From Candidatus Saccharimonadota bacterium (GTDB lineage: Bacteria; Patescibacteriota; Saccharimonadia; Saccharimonadales; Saccharimonadaceae): DNA of 43,888 nucleotides. The DNA lies in the NCBI GenBank assembly GCA_027312165.1, contig DAICXN010000004.1:1-43888 (forward strand). Reading direction: 5' to 3'. Made by a program: the position numbers and the translations under genes. This document shows, piece by piece, positions 7,622 to 14,036 of this stretch (position 1 is its first letter; every line of letters begins with the position of its first letter). The notes under the pieces are model-generated. The model saw only the letters and a list, made by a program, of their open reading frames with translations. It ran no database searches and had not been told where the DNA came from.

Positions 7622-8249
7622 TGACTTCAGCCTGACGAATAATTATCGCAACCCAGAGTATAAAGAAAGCAAATGTCGCCACTTCGGCCAAATACAAGCT
7701 CTCGCTTAGACCACTCCAATACAAAATAAACAACCCGATGATCGCCGCGTGAATAAGATACGATGCAGCATAAAACCAGCGACTCATTCCAGGGAGAATC
7801 CATGGAGCGCTAACGCAGAGTGCTAGAAATATAAAGTAAATAGCATGGCCAAAAATATCATGCGGCAATACACCGAAGCTACGCGGAAATAACCCAACCA
7901 AATATATACACACTGCTATGGCGGATATGCCAGCCAGAATCACTCCCGGCCTCATCAGAGCAAGTTCACTTGAGCTAGCTTTTGCCTTCTTTAGCTCCTG
8001 ATAGAACGCCCAGCCAAACCAGCCGACAAGCGCGCCAGCCACCCACATCGATACGTTAAAGAAGTGCGCTGAGAATATATCACCCTCTCCCAGGTAACTA
8101 ATATGCCACCTCGACCAGTTCGGATCATTTGATAATATGGCAGATAGTCCGACGCTGACTAGTAGCTGGACTACAACTACGCCTAAAATGAATCGGGCTG
8201 AAATATTTAGTGTAGAAATCGGTCGCTGCAGCCAGGTGCGTAAACTCAT
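7614..8249 (-). CDS. DUF998-like multi-pass membrane protein
   Basis: 211 aa from ATG 8249. A longer open frame running upstream reads through tRNA-Leu and is not coding. About six membrane helices are seen, beginning at ARFILGVVVVQLLVSVGLSAIL. Between helices 1 and 2 lies SYLGEGDIFSAHFFNVSMWVAGALVG, a pattern of the DUF998 family. A later PHDIFGHAIYFIF also fits. Function is unknown. The start is supported by TATACT ending 6 nt before the ATG. The methyltransferase gene follows, overlapping by 8 nt. Confidence 0.72.
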   Translation of the reverse strand: MSLRTWLQRPISTLNISARFILGVVVVQLLVSVGLSAILSNDPNWSRWHISYLGEGDIFSAHFFNVSMWVAGALVGWFGWAFYQELKKAKASSSELALMRPGVILAGISAIAVCIYLVGLFPRSFGVLPHDIFGHAIYFIFLALCVSAPWILPGMSRWFYAASYLIHAAIIGLFILYWSGLSESLYLAEVATFAFFILWVAIIIRQAEVNG

Positions 8250-8255
8250 GGGGCA

Positions 8256-8284
8256 AGTATAGCAAATGCGCCTTATTGCAACAA
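8256..8284 (-). promoter_or_regulatory. Leaderless promoter of the DUF998 gene
   Basis: Minus strand TTGTTG (8284-8279), 17 bp, TATACT (8261-8256), then 6 nt to the ATG. Confidence 0.6.
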
Positions 8285-8287
8285 AGT

Positions 8288-8311
8288 AAAAAGAGCCCGG
8301 AAGGACTCTTC
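8288..8311 (-). terminator. Intrinsic terminator of tRNA-Leu(TAG)
   Basis: Minus strand AAGAGTCC, TTCC loop, GGGCTCTT followed by T's. A 7-8 bp stem with one G-U pair, directly after the tRNA 3' end. Confidence 0.75.
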
Positions 8312-8317
8312 TTACTC

Positions 8318-8402
8318 TGGTGCGGATGAAAGGACTTGAACCTTCACGCCTTGCGGCACATGCTCCTAAGGCATGCGTGTCTACCAATTCCACCACATCC
8401 GC
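8318..8402 (-). tRNA. tRNA-Leu (anticodon TAG)
   Basis: 85 nt including an encoded CCA. Acceptor GCGGATG pairs with CATCCGC. The anticodon stem is CATGC/GCATG around loop CTTAGGA. It has a long variable arm (type II tRNA) and T-arm GAAGG-TTCAAGT-CCTTT. A TATAAT lies 23 nt upstream on the minus strand. It is a close relative of, and inverted to, tRNA-Leu(CAG) at 11154. Confidence 0.95.
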
Positions 8403-8468
8403 ATAATTGGTTGCTTTGATTATTATATCAGAGAATATATGATTTTCCATACTCTTTTGCATTTTTTC

Positions 8469-8647
8469 ACTCTTAGGGAATCTTCTCTCGCTGACCTCTA
8501 TGACCCGTGACTATGCCACCGCTTCTTGCCAAGGCCCACAAAGCACTCGACCGCGTCGTCGACCGCCTCTACCGCCGCGGACCCTTCCCGACCGAGGCCG
8601 ACCGCGTAGCGATGCTATTTGAAAAATACCAAGAAGCTATAGCCTAA
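8469..8647 (+). pseudogene. 3' remnant of a type II R-M / class I SAM-dependent DNA methyltransferase gene, frameshifted
   Basis: Only the last ~60 codons survive. One frame reads ESSLADLYDP (8478-8507) and then hits TGA. A one-base shift continues as MPPLLAKAHKALDRVVDRLY and RRGPFPTEADRVAMLFEKYQ, ending at TAA 8645-8647. Large MmeI/YeeA-like methyltransferases and type IIL R-M enzymes end with a very similar run (LADLYDPLTMPP..L..AH.ALD.AVD..Y....F....RV..LFE.Y). Restoring one base at about 8508 gives exactly DPLTMPP. The piece is visibly GC-rich next to its neighbours and starts about 70 nt from the 5' end of tRNA-Leu, a common landing site for mobile DNA. It has no promoter or Shine-Dalgarno. 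A 44-codon ORF from 8513 might be expressed, but decay is likelier. Confidence 0.72.
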
Positions 8648-8684
8648 GCAGACCGCAGACTTTAGTTGTGATATAGTTTTCGTA

Positions 8685-8712
8685 TTGACTTTGTGAGATA
8701 TGATTGTACAAT
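8685..8712 (+). promoter_or_regulatory. Leaderless promoter of the 8720 gene
   Basis: TTGACT (8685-8690), 16 bp, TACAAT (8707-8712), then 7 nt to ATG 8720. It sets the start of the next gene. Confidence 0.65.
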
Positions 8713-8719
8713 TAGCCTC

Positions 8720-9307
8720 ATGAAATCATCTCCTGAAAACTCCTCAGATCAGTCTGCTCAACTTGAACCTGCTTATTACGCAAGCCTGCTAGTCAGCCTC
8801 ACTAGCGGCCATCATCCAGACTCAGTCGGTGTTCTAGGAACATCGTTTGCCGACCGAAAAGCCGGGAGACTGTTTTACAACTACTATCTGGGCAGTGGCC
8901 CAAACGGTCTGCACGAACACCTCAGGCAGGCTGAGCCGATGAGACAGTATCACGACGAGAAAGACCCCCTTTACTCAAAGCTTATCGACAAGGAGACTGG
9001 CAGCGCACTGATGAAGCTCCACTCAAACGGCTGGATTATGGACGAGAGGATCCACGTAACCTTTGGCTACGAGCCAGAGTCAATAAACCAGGATACTGCT
9101 AAATACATTTCGGCTATGGGTGCGATCGGCATGGTTTTGACGATGAGCAAATCAAATGAAATTAGGCGTTCGATGGACGGCAGGAAAAGAGAGCTCGAAC
9201 TGGACGATCGATTGGATTTCGCCAGTGGCGCCAAAGACAATATGCTCAAATATGGCACTGGCCATATATCACTAGACGGTGAGTCACTGCACTTTCACAA
9301 CTACTAG
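8720..9307 (+). CDS. Hypothetical soluble protein
   Basis: 195 aa, not recognised. The start is taken at ATG 8720 because TTGACT-16-TACAAT ends 7 nt before it. An upstream in-frame GTG at 8693 would lie inside the promoter. The N-terminus is polar (KSSPENSSDQSAQ), followed by an alpha/beta body with many His/Tyr (HHPDSVGVLG, FYNYYLG, GLHEHLRQAEP, HVTFGYEPES). There is no membrane span, signal peptide or known motif. It sits alone between the R-M remnant and the GlcD-like oxidase, in the block bounded by two inverted tRNA-Leu genes, so it may be accessory. Confidence 0.6.
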   Translation: MKSSPENSSDQSAQLEPAYYASLLVSLTSGHHPDSVGVLGTSFADRKAGRLFYNYYLGSGPNGLHEHLRQAEPMRQYHDEKDPLYSKLIDKETGSALMKLHSNGWIMDERIHVTFGYEPESINQDTAKYISAMGAIGMVLTMSKSNEIRRSMDGRKRELELDDRLDFASGAKDNMLKYGTGHISLDGESLHFHNY

Positions 9308-9342
9308 AATAATCAATGACAGTTACGCCCTAACGAGAGATG

Positions 9343-10950
9343 TTAAGGGTGGCACCAGGCATTAATCTGAGCAGCTACTTCCTTTGGCGAAGCACCTTGC
9401 TTGACGCCCGGATTTAGTATACCGTAGGGGTCAAAAATAGCTTTTATTTGCGTATAAAGCTCAGTAACCTCGTTTGGCATGATAGCTGGGCAGGTGATTG
9501 ATTTGAGCCGCCCGTCTCCCCCGTGACCAGCCAAGGTTCCCTTGTGATCAGTCACCAACTTGGCGACAGCGTTCAATACTTTGACTAGCTTTTGGCGATC
9601 GCTTACTTTTTTCATGTCAAATATCGGCAGTAAATCAATAAATCCGCTCGACGAGTCAACAAACACCGGCATAGGCAGCGAGTGCTCCTTCTCGATTTTG
9701 CGAAGAGCGCCCAGGAAACTATCGAGCTGAACAGTTGGTAGCCATAGACCACGAAACGCACCCGGAACGGCCTCATTTGGCTTGCCAGGCTGTGATGCTA
9801 CGGCCAAAATAGTCGTGATATCAGTTAAGTCGGCGGACTGGATGGACTGAGATGACAAGTGCACAGTGTTGTTAGGCCGAGCGAGCTCTTTCTGCAGCTT
9901 TTTGACCAGCGCCCGACGAGCTCGTTCAGAATATTGATCAAACACCACGACAACCAAACCGCCCTTGTAGCACTCCTTTGGAGCAAAATCTCGCTTTTTG
10001 CCTTGATCTGCGGCGCGTTTGAGCAACCGTCCATCAAACAGCTGGACAGATGCCGCCTTTTTCGTAAGCACTGCCTTGTCGGCTGCTGCCTGTGCATCGC
10101 TCAGATTATCGTAGGCAGCATAGAGCACGTGCATGTCTTGTCGTGCAAACTGGCCATCCATAACAACTTCAGTAATGATACCTAGGGTTCCCTGTGAACC
10201 AACGAATAAAGGAGTTAGGTCAATCGATCCGTCCTTTTGCTTGACATGGACTATGTTGCGATAGCCCATGGTGTCATATTCTGGCCCATCCGCCAAAGAC
10301 TGGATAAGTTCTTGGTTGTCAGAGATAAGGTTGTCTACCTTGCGATAGATCTCGCCCTCAAAGTTGTGCTGACCTTTTTTGCGATTTACCGCCCCTTTTG
10401 ACAATCGCTCTGTCTGCAAAACCTCACCGTTGCTCAAGACTATTTCAAGCTGACGAACAGCACTGCCAACCGTGCCATAGCGATGGTTCAACTGACCAGC
10501 GGCGCCAGAAGCTATAGCTCCGCCAACGCTTCCGCTCTCACCATCAAATGAGTCTCGCGGCAGGGTCAAGCCGCGATGAGTCGACAAAGTCATCTGGGCA
10601 CCGGCGTAGGGTGCGCCCGCCTGCAGCAGAATCATCCGCTTCTTTGTATCTATAGCGATTACTCGACTCATGTGCCGAGTGGGTGAAATCACTATACCAG
10701 AACCAATTGCGGCCCCCGTCATATCTGTGCCATGGCCACGCGCCGTAATTGAAATGACGTGCCCCTTCTCTGCCAGCTGCCAGCAAAAGCGAGCAACCTT
10801 GCGGATATCGCTCGTGTTCGCCACGTGGGCGACAATTTCCGGTTTTTGCAATAGTTGACTACCGTCAGTTGATGCCTCAGTTAAGTCTTTACCTTGACTA
10901 ACTACTTCGCCCATAAGATGTTCATTTAGATACGTAGCAATTTTACTCAT
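9343..10950 (-). CDS. FAD-linked oxidase, GlcD / D-lactate dehydrogenase family
   Basis: 535 aa flavoprotein of the VAO/PCMH family. The N-terminal FAD-binding domain is at about 35-260: ARGHGTDMTGAAIGSGIVIS, RDSFDGESGSVGGAIASGAAG and HRYGTVGSAVRQLEIVLSNGE, which hold the pyrophosphate loop and the GG..ASGA turn. The C-terminal FAD-oxidase domain ends with GHGGDGRLKSITCPA and IKAIFDPYGILNPGVKQG, the family signature near the C-terminus. It likely oxidises a 2-hydroxy acid such as D-lactate or glycolate. The substrate and electron acceptor cannot be read from sequence. An AGGGGA Shine-Dalgarno precedes ATG 10950, and an extended -10 (TGC-TAAAAT) lies 25-30 nt further up. No GlcE/F partners adjoin it. 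Confidence 0.85.
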   Translation of the reverse strand: MSKIATYLNEHLMGEVVSQGKDLTEASTDGSQLLQKPEIVAHVANTSDIRKVARFCWQLAEKGHVISITARGHGTDMTGAAIGSGIVISPTRHMSRVIAIDTKKRMILLQAGAPYAGAQMTLSTHRGLTLPRDSFDGESGSVGGAIASGAAGQLNHRYGTVGSAVRQLEIVLSNGEVLQTERLSKGAVNRKKGQHNFEGEIYRKVDNLISDNQELIQSLADGPEYDTMGYRNIVHVKQKDGSIDLTPLFVGSQGTLGIITEVVMDGQFARQDMHVLYAAYDNLSDAQAAADKAVLTKKAASVQLFDGRLLKRAADQGKKRDFAPKECYKGGLVVVVFDQYSERARRALVKKLQKELARPNNTVHLSSQSIQSADLTDITTILAVASQPGKPNEAVPGAFRGLWLPTVQLDSFLGALRKIEKEHSLPMPVFVDSSSGFIDLLPIFDMKKVSDRQKLVKVLNAVAKLVTDHKGTLAGHGGDGRLKSITCPAIMPNEVTELYTQIKAIFDPYGILNPGVKQGASPKEVAAQINAWCHP

Positions 10951-11010
10951 AGCTTCCCCTTATGCATATATCATCATTTTAGCATAAGCGCACACTAAGC
11001 ATTGAATATC

Positions 11011-11039
11011 TTGATTTATCGCTGATTTTGCTATATTTT
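11011..11039 (+). promoter_or_regulatory. Promoter upstream of tRNA-Leu(CAG)
   Basis: TTGATT (11011-11016), 17 bp, TATTTT (11034-11039). A TATATT (11032-11037) preceded by TTTGC is an alternative -10. It starts transcription just before a copy of the tRNA 5' end (11051), about 105 nt ahead of the complete tRNA. Confidence 0.45.
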
Positions 11040-11050
11040 ACTAGTGGTAC

Positions 11051-11063
11051 GCGGATGTGGCGG
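11051..11063 (+). repeat. Detached copy of the tRNA-Leu 5' end
   Basis: GCGGATGTGGCGG is identical to the first 13 nt of tRNA-Leu(CAG), 103 nt upstream of it. Further on, GTGGTAGCGCG (11091-11101) resembles the tRNA D-arm, so this may be a decayed tRNA copy. The rest of 11064-11153 holds a small palindrome (CAGTAAATTACTG) and no gene. Confidence 0.55.
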
Positions 11064-11153
11064 CTACGTGAAACGTAAATGATCGTAGATGTGGTAGCGC
11101 GGGAGTCCGAAACTAGCAGTAAATTACTGTCGTACATTGAGATCATAACTTAT

Positions 11154-11240
11154 GCGGATGTGGCGGAATTGGTAGACGCGCTAGCTTCAGGTGCTAGTGT
11201 TCGCAAGTACGTGGAGGTTCAAGTCCTCTCATCCGCACCA
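11154..11240 (+). tRNA. tRNA-Leu (anticodon CAG)
   Basis: 87 nt including encoded CCA. Acceptor GCGGATG/CATCCGC. Anticodon stem CTAGC/GCTAG around TTCAGGT gives CAG. It has a long variable arm and T-arm GGAGG-TTCAAGT-CCTCT. Its last 20 nt recur at 11363-11382. Confidence 0.95.
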
Positions 11241-11286
11241 AAAATAAGAGGCATCGTGGAGACATGGTGTTTTTTTGTTGGCTAAA
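11221..11286 (+). repeat. Direct repeat, copy 1 (tRNA-Leu 3' end plus terminator)
   Basis: The last 20 nt of the tRNA, a short variable tract (AAAATA), a terminator hairpin and GTTGGCTAAA. Copy 2 at 11363-11427 matches except in the tract and two base changes. Confidence 0.9.
11252..11276 (+). terminator. Terminator of tRNA-Leu(CAG), copy 1
   Basis: CATCGTG, GAGA tetraloop, CATGGTG, then seven T. A 7 bp stem with two G-U pairs. Confidence 0.8.
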
Positions 11287-11309
11287 TTCGACTCGTTTGA
11301 ACCTCCTTA

Positions 11310-11353
11310 CTTTTGCTCACGCAAAAGGTGGAGCTAGCGCCTCCGCTGGAGGC
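11310..11353 (+). other. Two short hairpins between the direct repeats
   Basis: CTTTTGC-TCAC-GCAAAAG (11310-11327) and GCCTCC-GCT-GGAGGC (11339-11353). They occupy most of the 76 nt between the repeats. No reading frame is present, so this is possibly what is left of an inserted element. Confidence 0.5.
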
Positions 11354-11362
11354 TTCTTCGCC

Positions 11363-11427
11363 AAGTCCTCTCATCCGCACCAAACTCAGAGGCATCATGG
11401 AAACATGGTGTTTTTTTGTTGGCTAAA
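11363..11427 (+). repeat. Direct repeat, copy 2
   Basis: Starts with 20 nt identical to the 3' end of tRNA-Leu(CAG), followed by a second terminator hairpin and GTTGGCTAAA. There is no intact tRNA in front of it. Confidence 0.9.
11393..11417 (+). terminator. Terminator, copy 2
   Basis: CATCATG, GAAA tetraloop, CATGGTG, seven T. Relative to copy 1, one G-U pair has become A-U and GAGA has become GAAA. Stem and GNRA loop are both preserved. Confidence 0.75.
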
Positions 11428-11463
11428 ATAGTGTAGAATGGTCATGAACAAGGCAACAAGTGC

Positions 11464-11539
11464 GGGGCATTAGCTCATTTGGTAGAGCGCTTCCATGGCA
11501 TGGAAGAGGTGAGGAGTTCGAATCTCCTATGCTCCACCA
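11464..11539 (+). tRNA. tRNA-Ala (anticodon GGC)
   Basis: 76 nt with encoded CCA. Acceptor GGGGCAT/ATGCTCC contains the G3-U70 wobble that is the alanine identity element. Anticodon stem CTTCC/GGAAG with loop ATGGCAT gives GGC. T-loop TTCGAAT is normal. Confidence 0.96.
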
Positions 11540-11568
11540 TTGATTTTGTGTAATATTTATGCTATAAT
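11540..11568 (+). promoter_or_regulatory. typA promoter
   Basis: TTGATT (11540-11545), 17 bp, TATAAT (11563-11568) with TGC in front (extended -10). Transcription should start near 11575, one codon before the Shine-Dalgarno. Confidence 0.75.
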
Positions 11569-11576
11569 TAAATGAT

Positions 11577-11614
11577 AGGAGCTCGTTCAAAGTCGCTTTG
11601 ACGAGCATATTTTT
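11577..11614 (+). promoter_or_regulatory. typA leader: Shine-Dalgarno, hairpin, start codon
   Basis: AGGAG (11577-11581) lies 33 nt before ATG 11615, too far to work in linear form. A strong hairpin fills the gap: GCTCGTTCAAAG, TCG loop, CTTTGACGAGC (11581-11606), with one bulged base. From the hairpin base to the ATG is 8 nt, ATATTTTT. Folding would bring the Shine-Dalgarno to normal spacing. The stem plus T-run could instead act as an attenuator. Confidence 0.6.
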
Positions 11615-13438
11615 ATGAAAAAACCTGAATACATTCGAAACATCGCGATAATCGCTCACGTCGACCACGGCAAGACTACTATGGTCGATGGGCTACTTAA
11701 GCAATCTCAAACCTTTCGCGATAACCAAGCCGAGATGAGCCAAGAGCTTATCATGGACTCTGGCGACCAAGAACATGAGCGCGGCATTACCATCACGGCC
11801 AAGCAAACCTCGATCTATTATAAGGACTACAAGATCAATGTGATTGACACACCAGGACACGCCGACTTTTCTGGCGAAGTTGAGCGAACTCTCAACATGG
11901 CTGATGGCGTTCTGCTAATAGTTGATGCCCAAGAAGGACCGATGCCACAAACTAAGTTCGTGTTGTCTAAGGCTCTCGAGCTAGGGCTAAAGCCGATCGT
12001 GATTATCAACAAGATTGATAAACCAGCCCGACGAATCGACGAGGTTGAGGACGAACTGAGCGATCTGTTCCTCGAGCTTGCAACTGACGACTCACAGCTC
12101 CAGTACCCGGTTTATTATGCGATTGGGCGCGAGGGTAAGGCCTGGAAAAACCTACCGCAAGATGCCACCGAGGACGCTAGCTTGATTCCACTGTTTGAGG
12201 CAATTATTGAAGAAATCCCCGCCCCTTCAGTCGAGCAAGATGGAGACTTCCAGATGTTAGTCACTAGCCTGCAGTATGATTCTTTTCAGGGCAAATATGC
12301 CATTGGACGGATTAACCGTGGCATAGCCAAGCGCTCACTGCCCGTAAGCCTACTAAAGGACGGCCAAGTGGTCAGCTCGTCTCGAATTGACCGATTGTTT
12401 AGCTATCGCGGCCTAAATCGCGAAGAGGTCCAAGAGGCTGCTGCCGGTGATATCGTAGCTCTGGTTGGCGTAGACGACGCACATATCGGCGACACTATAG
12501 CCGACAAGGAAAATCCCGAGGCCCTACCAACTATTGAAATTGAAGCGCCTACACTGAGCATGTACCTAGGTCCGAACACCAGCCCGATGAAGGGTCGCGA
12601 AGGTGAGTTTACCACCTCTCGCCAGATCGGCGAACGATTGACGCGCGAGCTCGAAACCAATGTGGCACTTCGGGTAAAAGAAAACGGGATCGGCTTTACT
12701 ATCTCAGGTCGCGGTGAACTTCACTTGAGCGTACTGATTGAAACTATGCGCCGTGAAGGTTTTGAGTTTGAAGTCGGCCGCCCACAGGTGGTTACTATCA
12801 CCGAAGATGGTATTGAAAAAGAACCAGTCGAGGAGCTGCTGATTGAGGTATCCAGTGAATTCGTTGGCGTAATCAGCCAAGAACTTGGAGCGCGACGTGC
12901 AGAAATGCGCGGCCAAGAGACCACATCAACCGGCGCAGCCCGTCTGACTTACATCCTACCGACACGAGCACTCATTGGCCTAAGGAACACACTGCTTACT
13001 GCCACCAAGGGTACCGTTATCATGAATAGCCTGCCTCACGGCTACCAGCCAGTTGCGGGCAAGCTGCCAAGGACTCGAAATGGCGTATTGATCGCCTACG
13101 AAGCCGGCACAACAACACCATACGCCCTCGAAATGGCGGAAGCTCGGGGCGAGCTGCTGGTAGGTCCTGGGGTTGAGGTATACTCTGGAATGATTGTCGG
13201 CATATACAATCGCCAGGAAGATCTCGAGATTAACGTATGTAAAGCCAAGCATCTGACCAACATGCGCTCAAAGTCTAGCGACGGAACAGTTCAGCTAACG
13301 CCATTTACTGACTTAAGTCTCGAACAGGCGATCGACTTCATTGAGGATGACGAGCTGCTAGAGGTGACTCCAAAGAACCTGCGTCTTCGCAAGCGCTATC
13401 TCGACGCCAATGAGCGAAAGCGTCACAACAAGAATTAA
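11615..13438 (+). CDS. typA: Ribosome-associated GTPase TypA/BipA
   Basis: 607 aa translational GTPase, EF-G-like, that binds ribosomes and is linked to stress and 50S assembly. G1 AHVDHGKTT (residues 14-22), G2 RGITI, G3 DTPGH and G4 NKID are all present. Domains II, III and V follow. The TypA-specific C-terminal region includes TRNGVLIAYEAGTTTPYALEMAEARGEL and ends KRYLDANERKRH. Length is normal (about 600-610 aa). It has its own promoter and a hairpin-containing leader, and ends in a strong terminator. Monocistronic. Confidence 0.96.
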   Translation: MKKPEYIRNIAIIAHVDHGKTTMVDGLLKQSQTFRDNQAEMSQELIMDSGDQEHERGITITAKQTSIYYKDYKINVIDTPGHADFSGEVERTLNMADGVLLIVDAQEGPMPQTKFVLSKALELGLKPIVIINKIDKPARRIDEVEDELSDLFLELATDDSQLQYPVYYAIGREGKAWKNLPQDATEDASLIPLFEAIIEEIPAPSVEQDGDFQMLVTSLQYDSFQGKYAIGRINRGIAKRSLPVSLLKDGQVVSSSRIDRLFSYRGLNREEVQEAAAGDIVALVGVDDAHIGDTIADKENPEALPTIEIEAPTLSMYLGPNTSPMKGREGEFTTSRQIGERLTRELETNVALRVKENGIGFTISGRGELHLSVLIETMRREGFEFEVGRPQVVTITEDGIEKEPVEELLIEVSSEFVGVISQELGARRAEMRGQETTSTGAARLTYILPTRALIGLRNTLLTATKGTVIMNSLPHGYQPVAGKLPRTRNGVLIAYEAGTTTPYALEMAEARGELLVGPGVEVYSGMIVGIYNRQEDLEINVCKAKHLTNMRSKSSDGTVQLTPFTDLSLEQAIDFIEDDELLEVTPKNLRLRKRYLDANERKRHNKN

Positions 13439-13440
13439 CA

Positions 13441-13470
13441 AAAAACCGCCCAGAAATGAGGCGGTTTTTT
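13441..13470. terminator. Bidirectional terminator after typA
   Basis: AAAAACCGCC, 9 nt loop, GGCGGTTTTTT. T-runs on both strands serve typA (+) and the minus-strand gene ending at 13486. Confidence 0.9.
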
Positions 13471-13485
13471 AAAATCCCAGACTAA

Positions 13486-14031
13486 TTAGCCGACCAGAGT
13501 CTCTTTGACTCGCTTTGAGAACAAGAAGTACAAAACCAACAAGCCATAGATAACCAAGCTTACCACTATGCTCGACACAAGAGTTGCAGCATGGTCTCTG
13601 ACCTGGGACTCCATAAAGACGATCACTCGACTGATCACGGTATATAAAGCCAGCGCGACCAAGGTGCCTATAGCCAGCCACTTGCCTGTCCTTTTTTGAA
13701 TCGATATAAATACCGCAGACAAAGTTGACAAGATTGCGATAACTGGAGCAAGGGTTAGGTTGAGAAGCGAGAAGTTAGTAAATGCAGCAAAAAAGACCGG
13801 TATAAAAGTTAGGCCAATCAGCGCAAAACTTACGACAAACAGCAGCAGCCAACCCTTGACACCCTTTAGTGAATCGGCCGCCACTACGTACTGAACTGGC
13901 GCGGCTTGTGGTTGGGCAAAGTACTGCTGCTCAACTGGCTGATCAACTGATGGCGTGTGCTGAGGCGCAGAGTCAACAGGTTGTTGCGGCTCGCTTTGGC
14001 GCAGATCTTTATCAGATTGTGTGGGTTGCAT
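13486..14031 (-). CDS. Membrane protein with Pro/Gln-rich N-terminus (DUF2569-like)
   Basis: 181 aa. Residues 1-52 are disordered and rich in Gln/Pro (SEPQQPVDSAPQHTPSVDQP). Four membrane helices follow, starting GWLLLFVVSFALIG. The end, YGLLVLYFLFSKRVKETLVG, resembles the YF..SKRVK.TF close of DUF2569 proteins. Function unknown. AAAGGAG precedes ATG 14031 inside the end of rarA. The gap to the rarA stop is 5 nt, so the two form an operon. Confidence 0.68.
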   Translation of the reverse strand: MQPTQSDKDLRQSEPQQPVDSAPQHTPSVDQPVEQQYFAQPQAAPVQYVVAADSLKGVKGWLLLFVVSFALIGLTFIPVFFAAFTNFSLLNLTLAPVIAILSTLSAVFISIQKRTGKWLAIGTLVALALYTVISRVIVFMESQVRDHAATLVSSIVVSLVIYGLLVLYFLFSKRVKETLVG

Positions 14032-14036
14032 ATAAA

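Noticed and set aside
7614-8462. A 282-residue open frame on the minus strand that would extend the DUF998 protein
   Set aside because: Its first 71 codons run through tRNA-Leu(TAG) and its terminator. A leaderless promoter marks ATG 8249 as the true start.
9328-9349. Imperfect hairpin between the 8720 gene and the GlcD-like gene as terminator
   Set aside because: CCCTAAC/GTTAAGGG has a bulge, lacks a T-run and runs into the coding end of the oxidase.
11079-11285. Plus-strand open frame over tRNA-Leu(CAG)
   Set aside because: It reads through the tRNA and its terminator. Coding there would be an artefact.
11221-11427. CRISPR array
   Set aside because: Only two repeat units, and they consist of a tRNA 3' end plus terminator; no spacer series and no cas genes.
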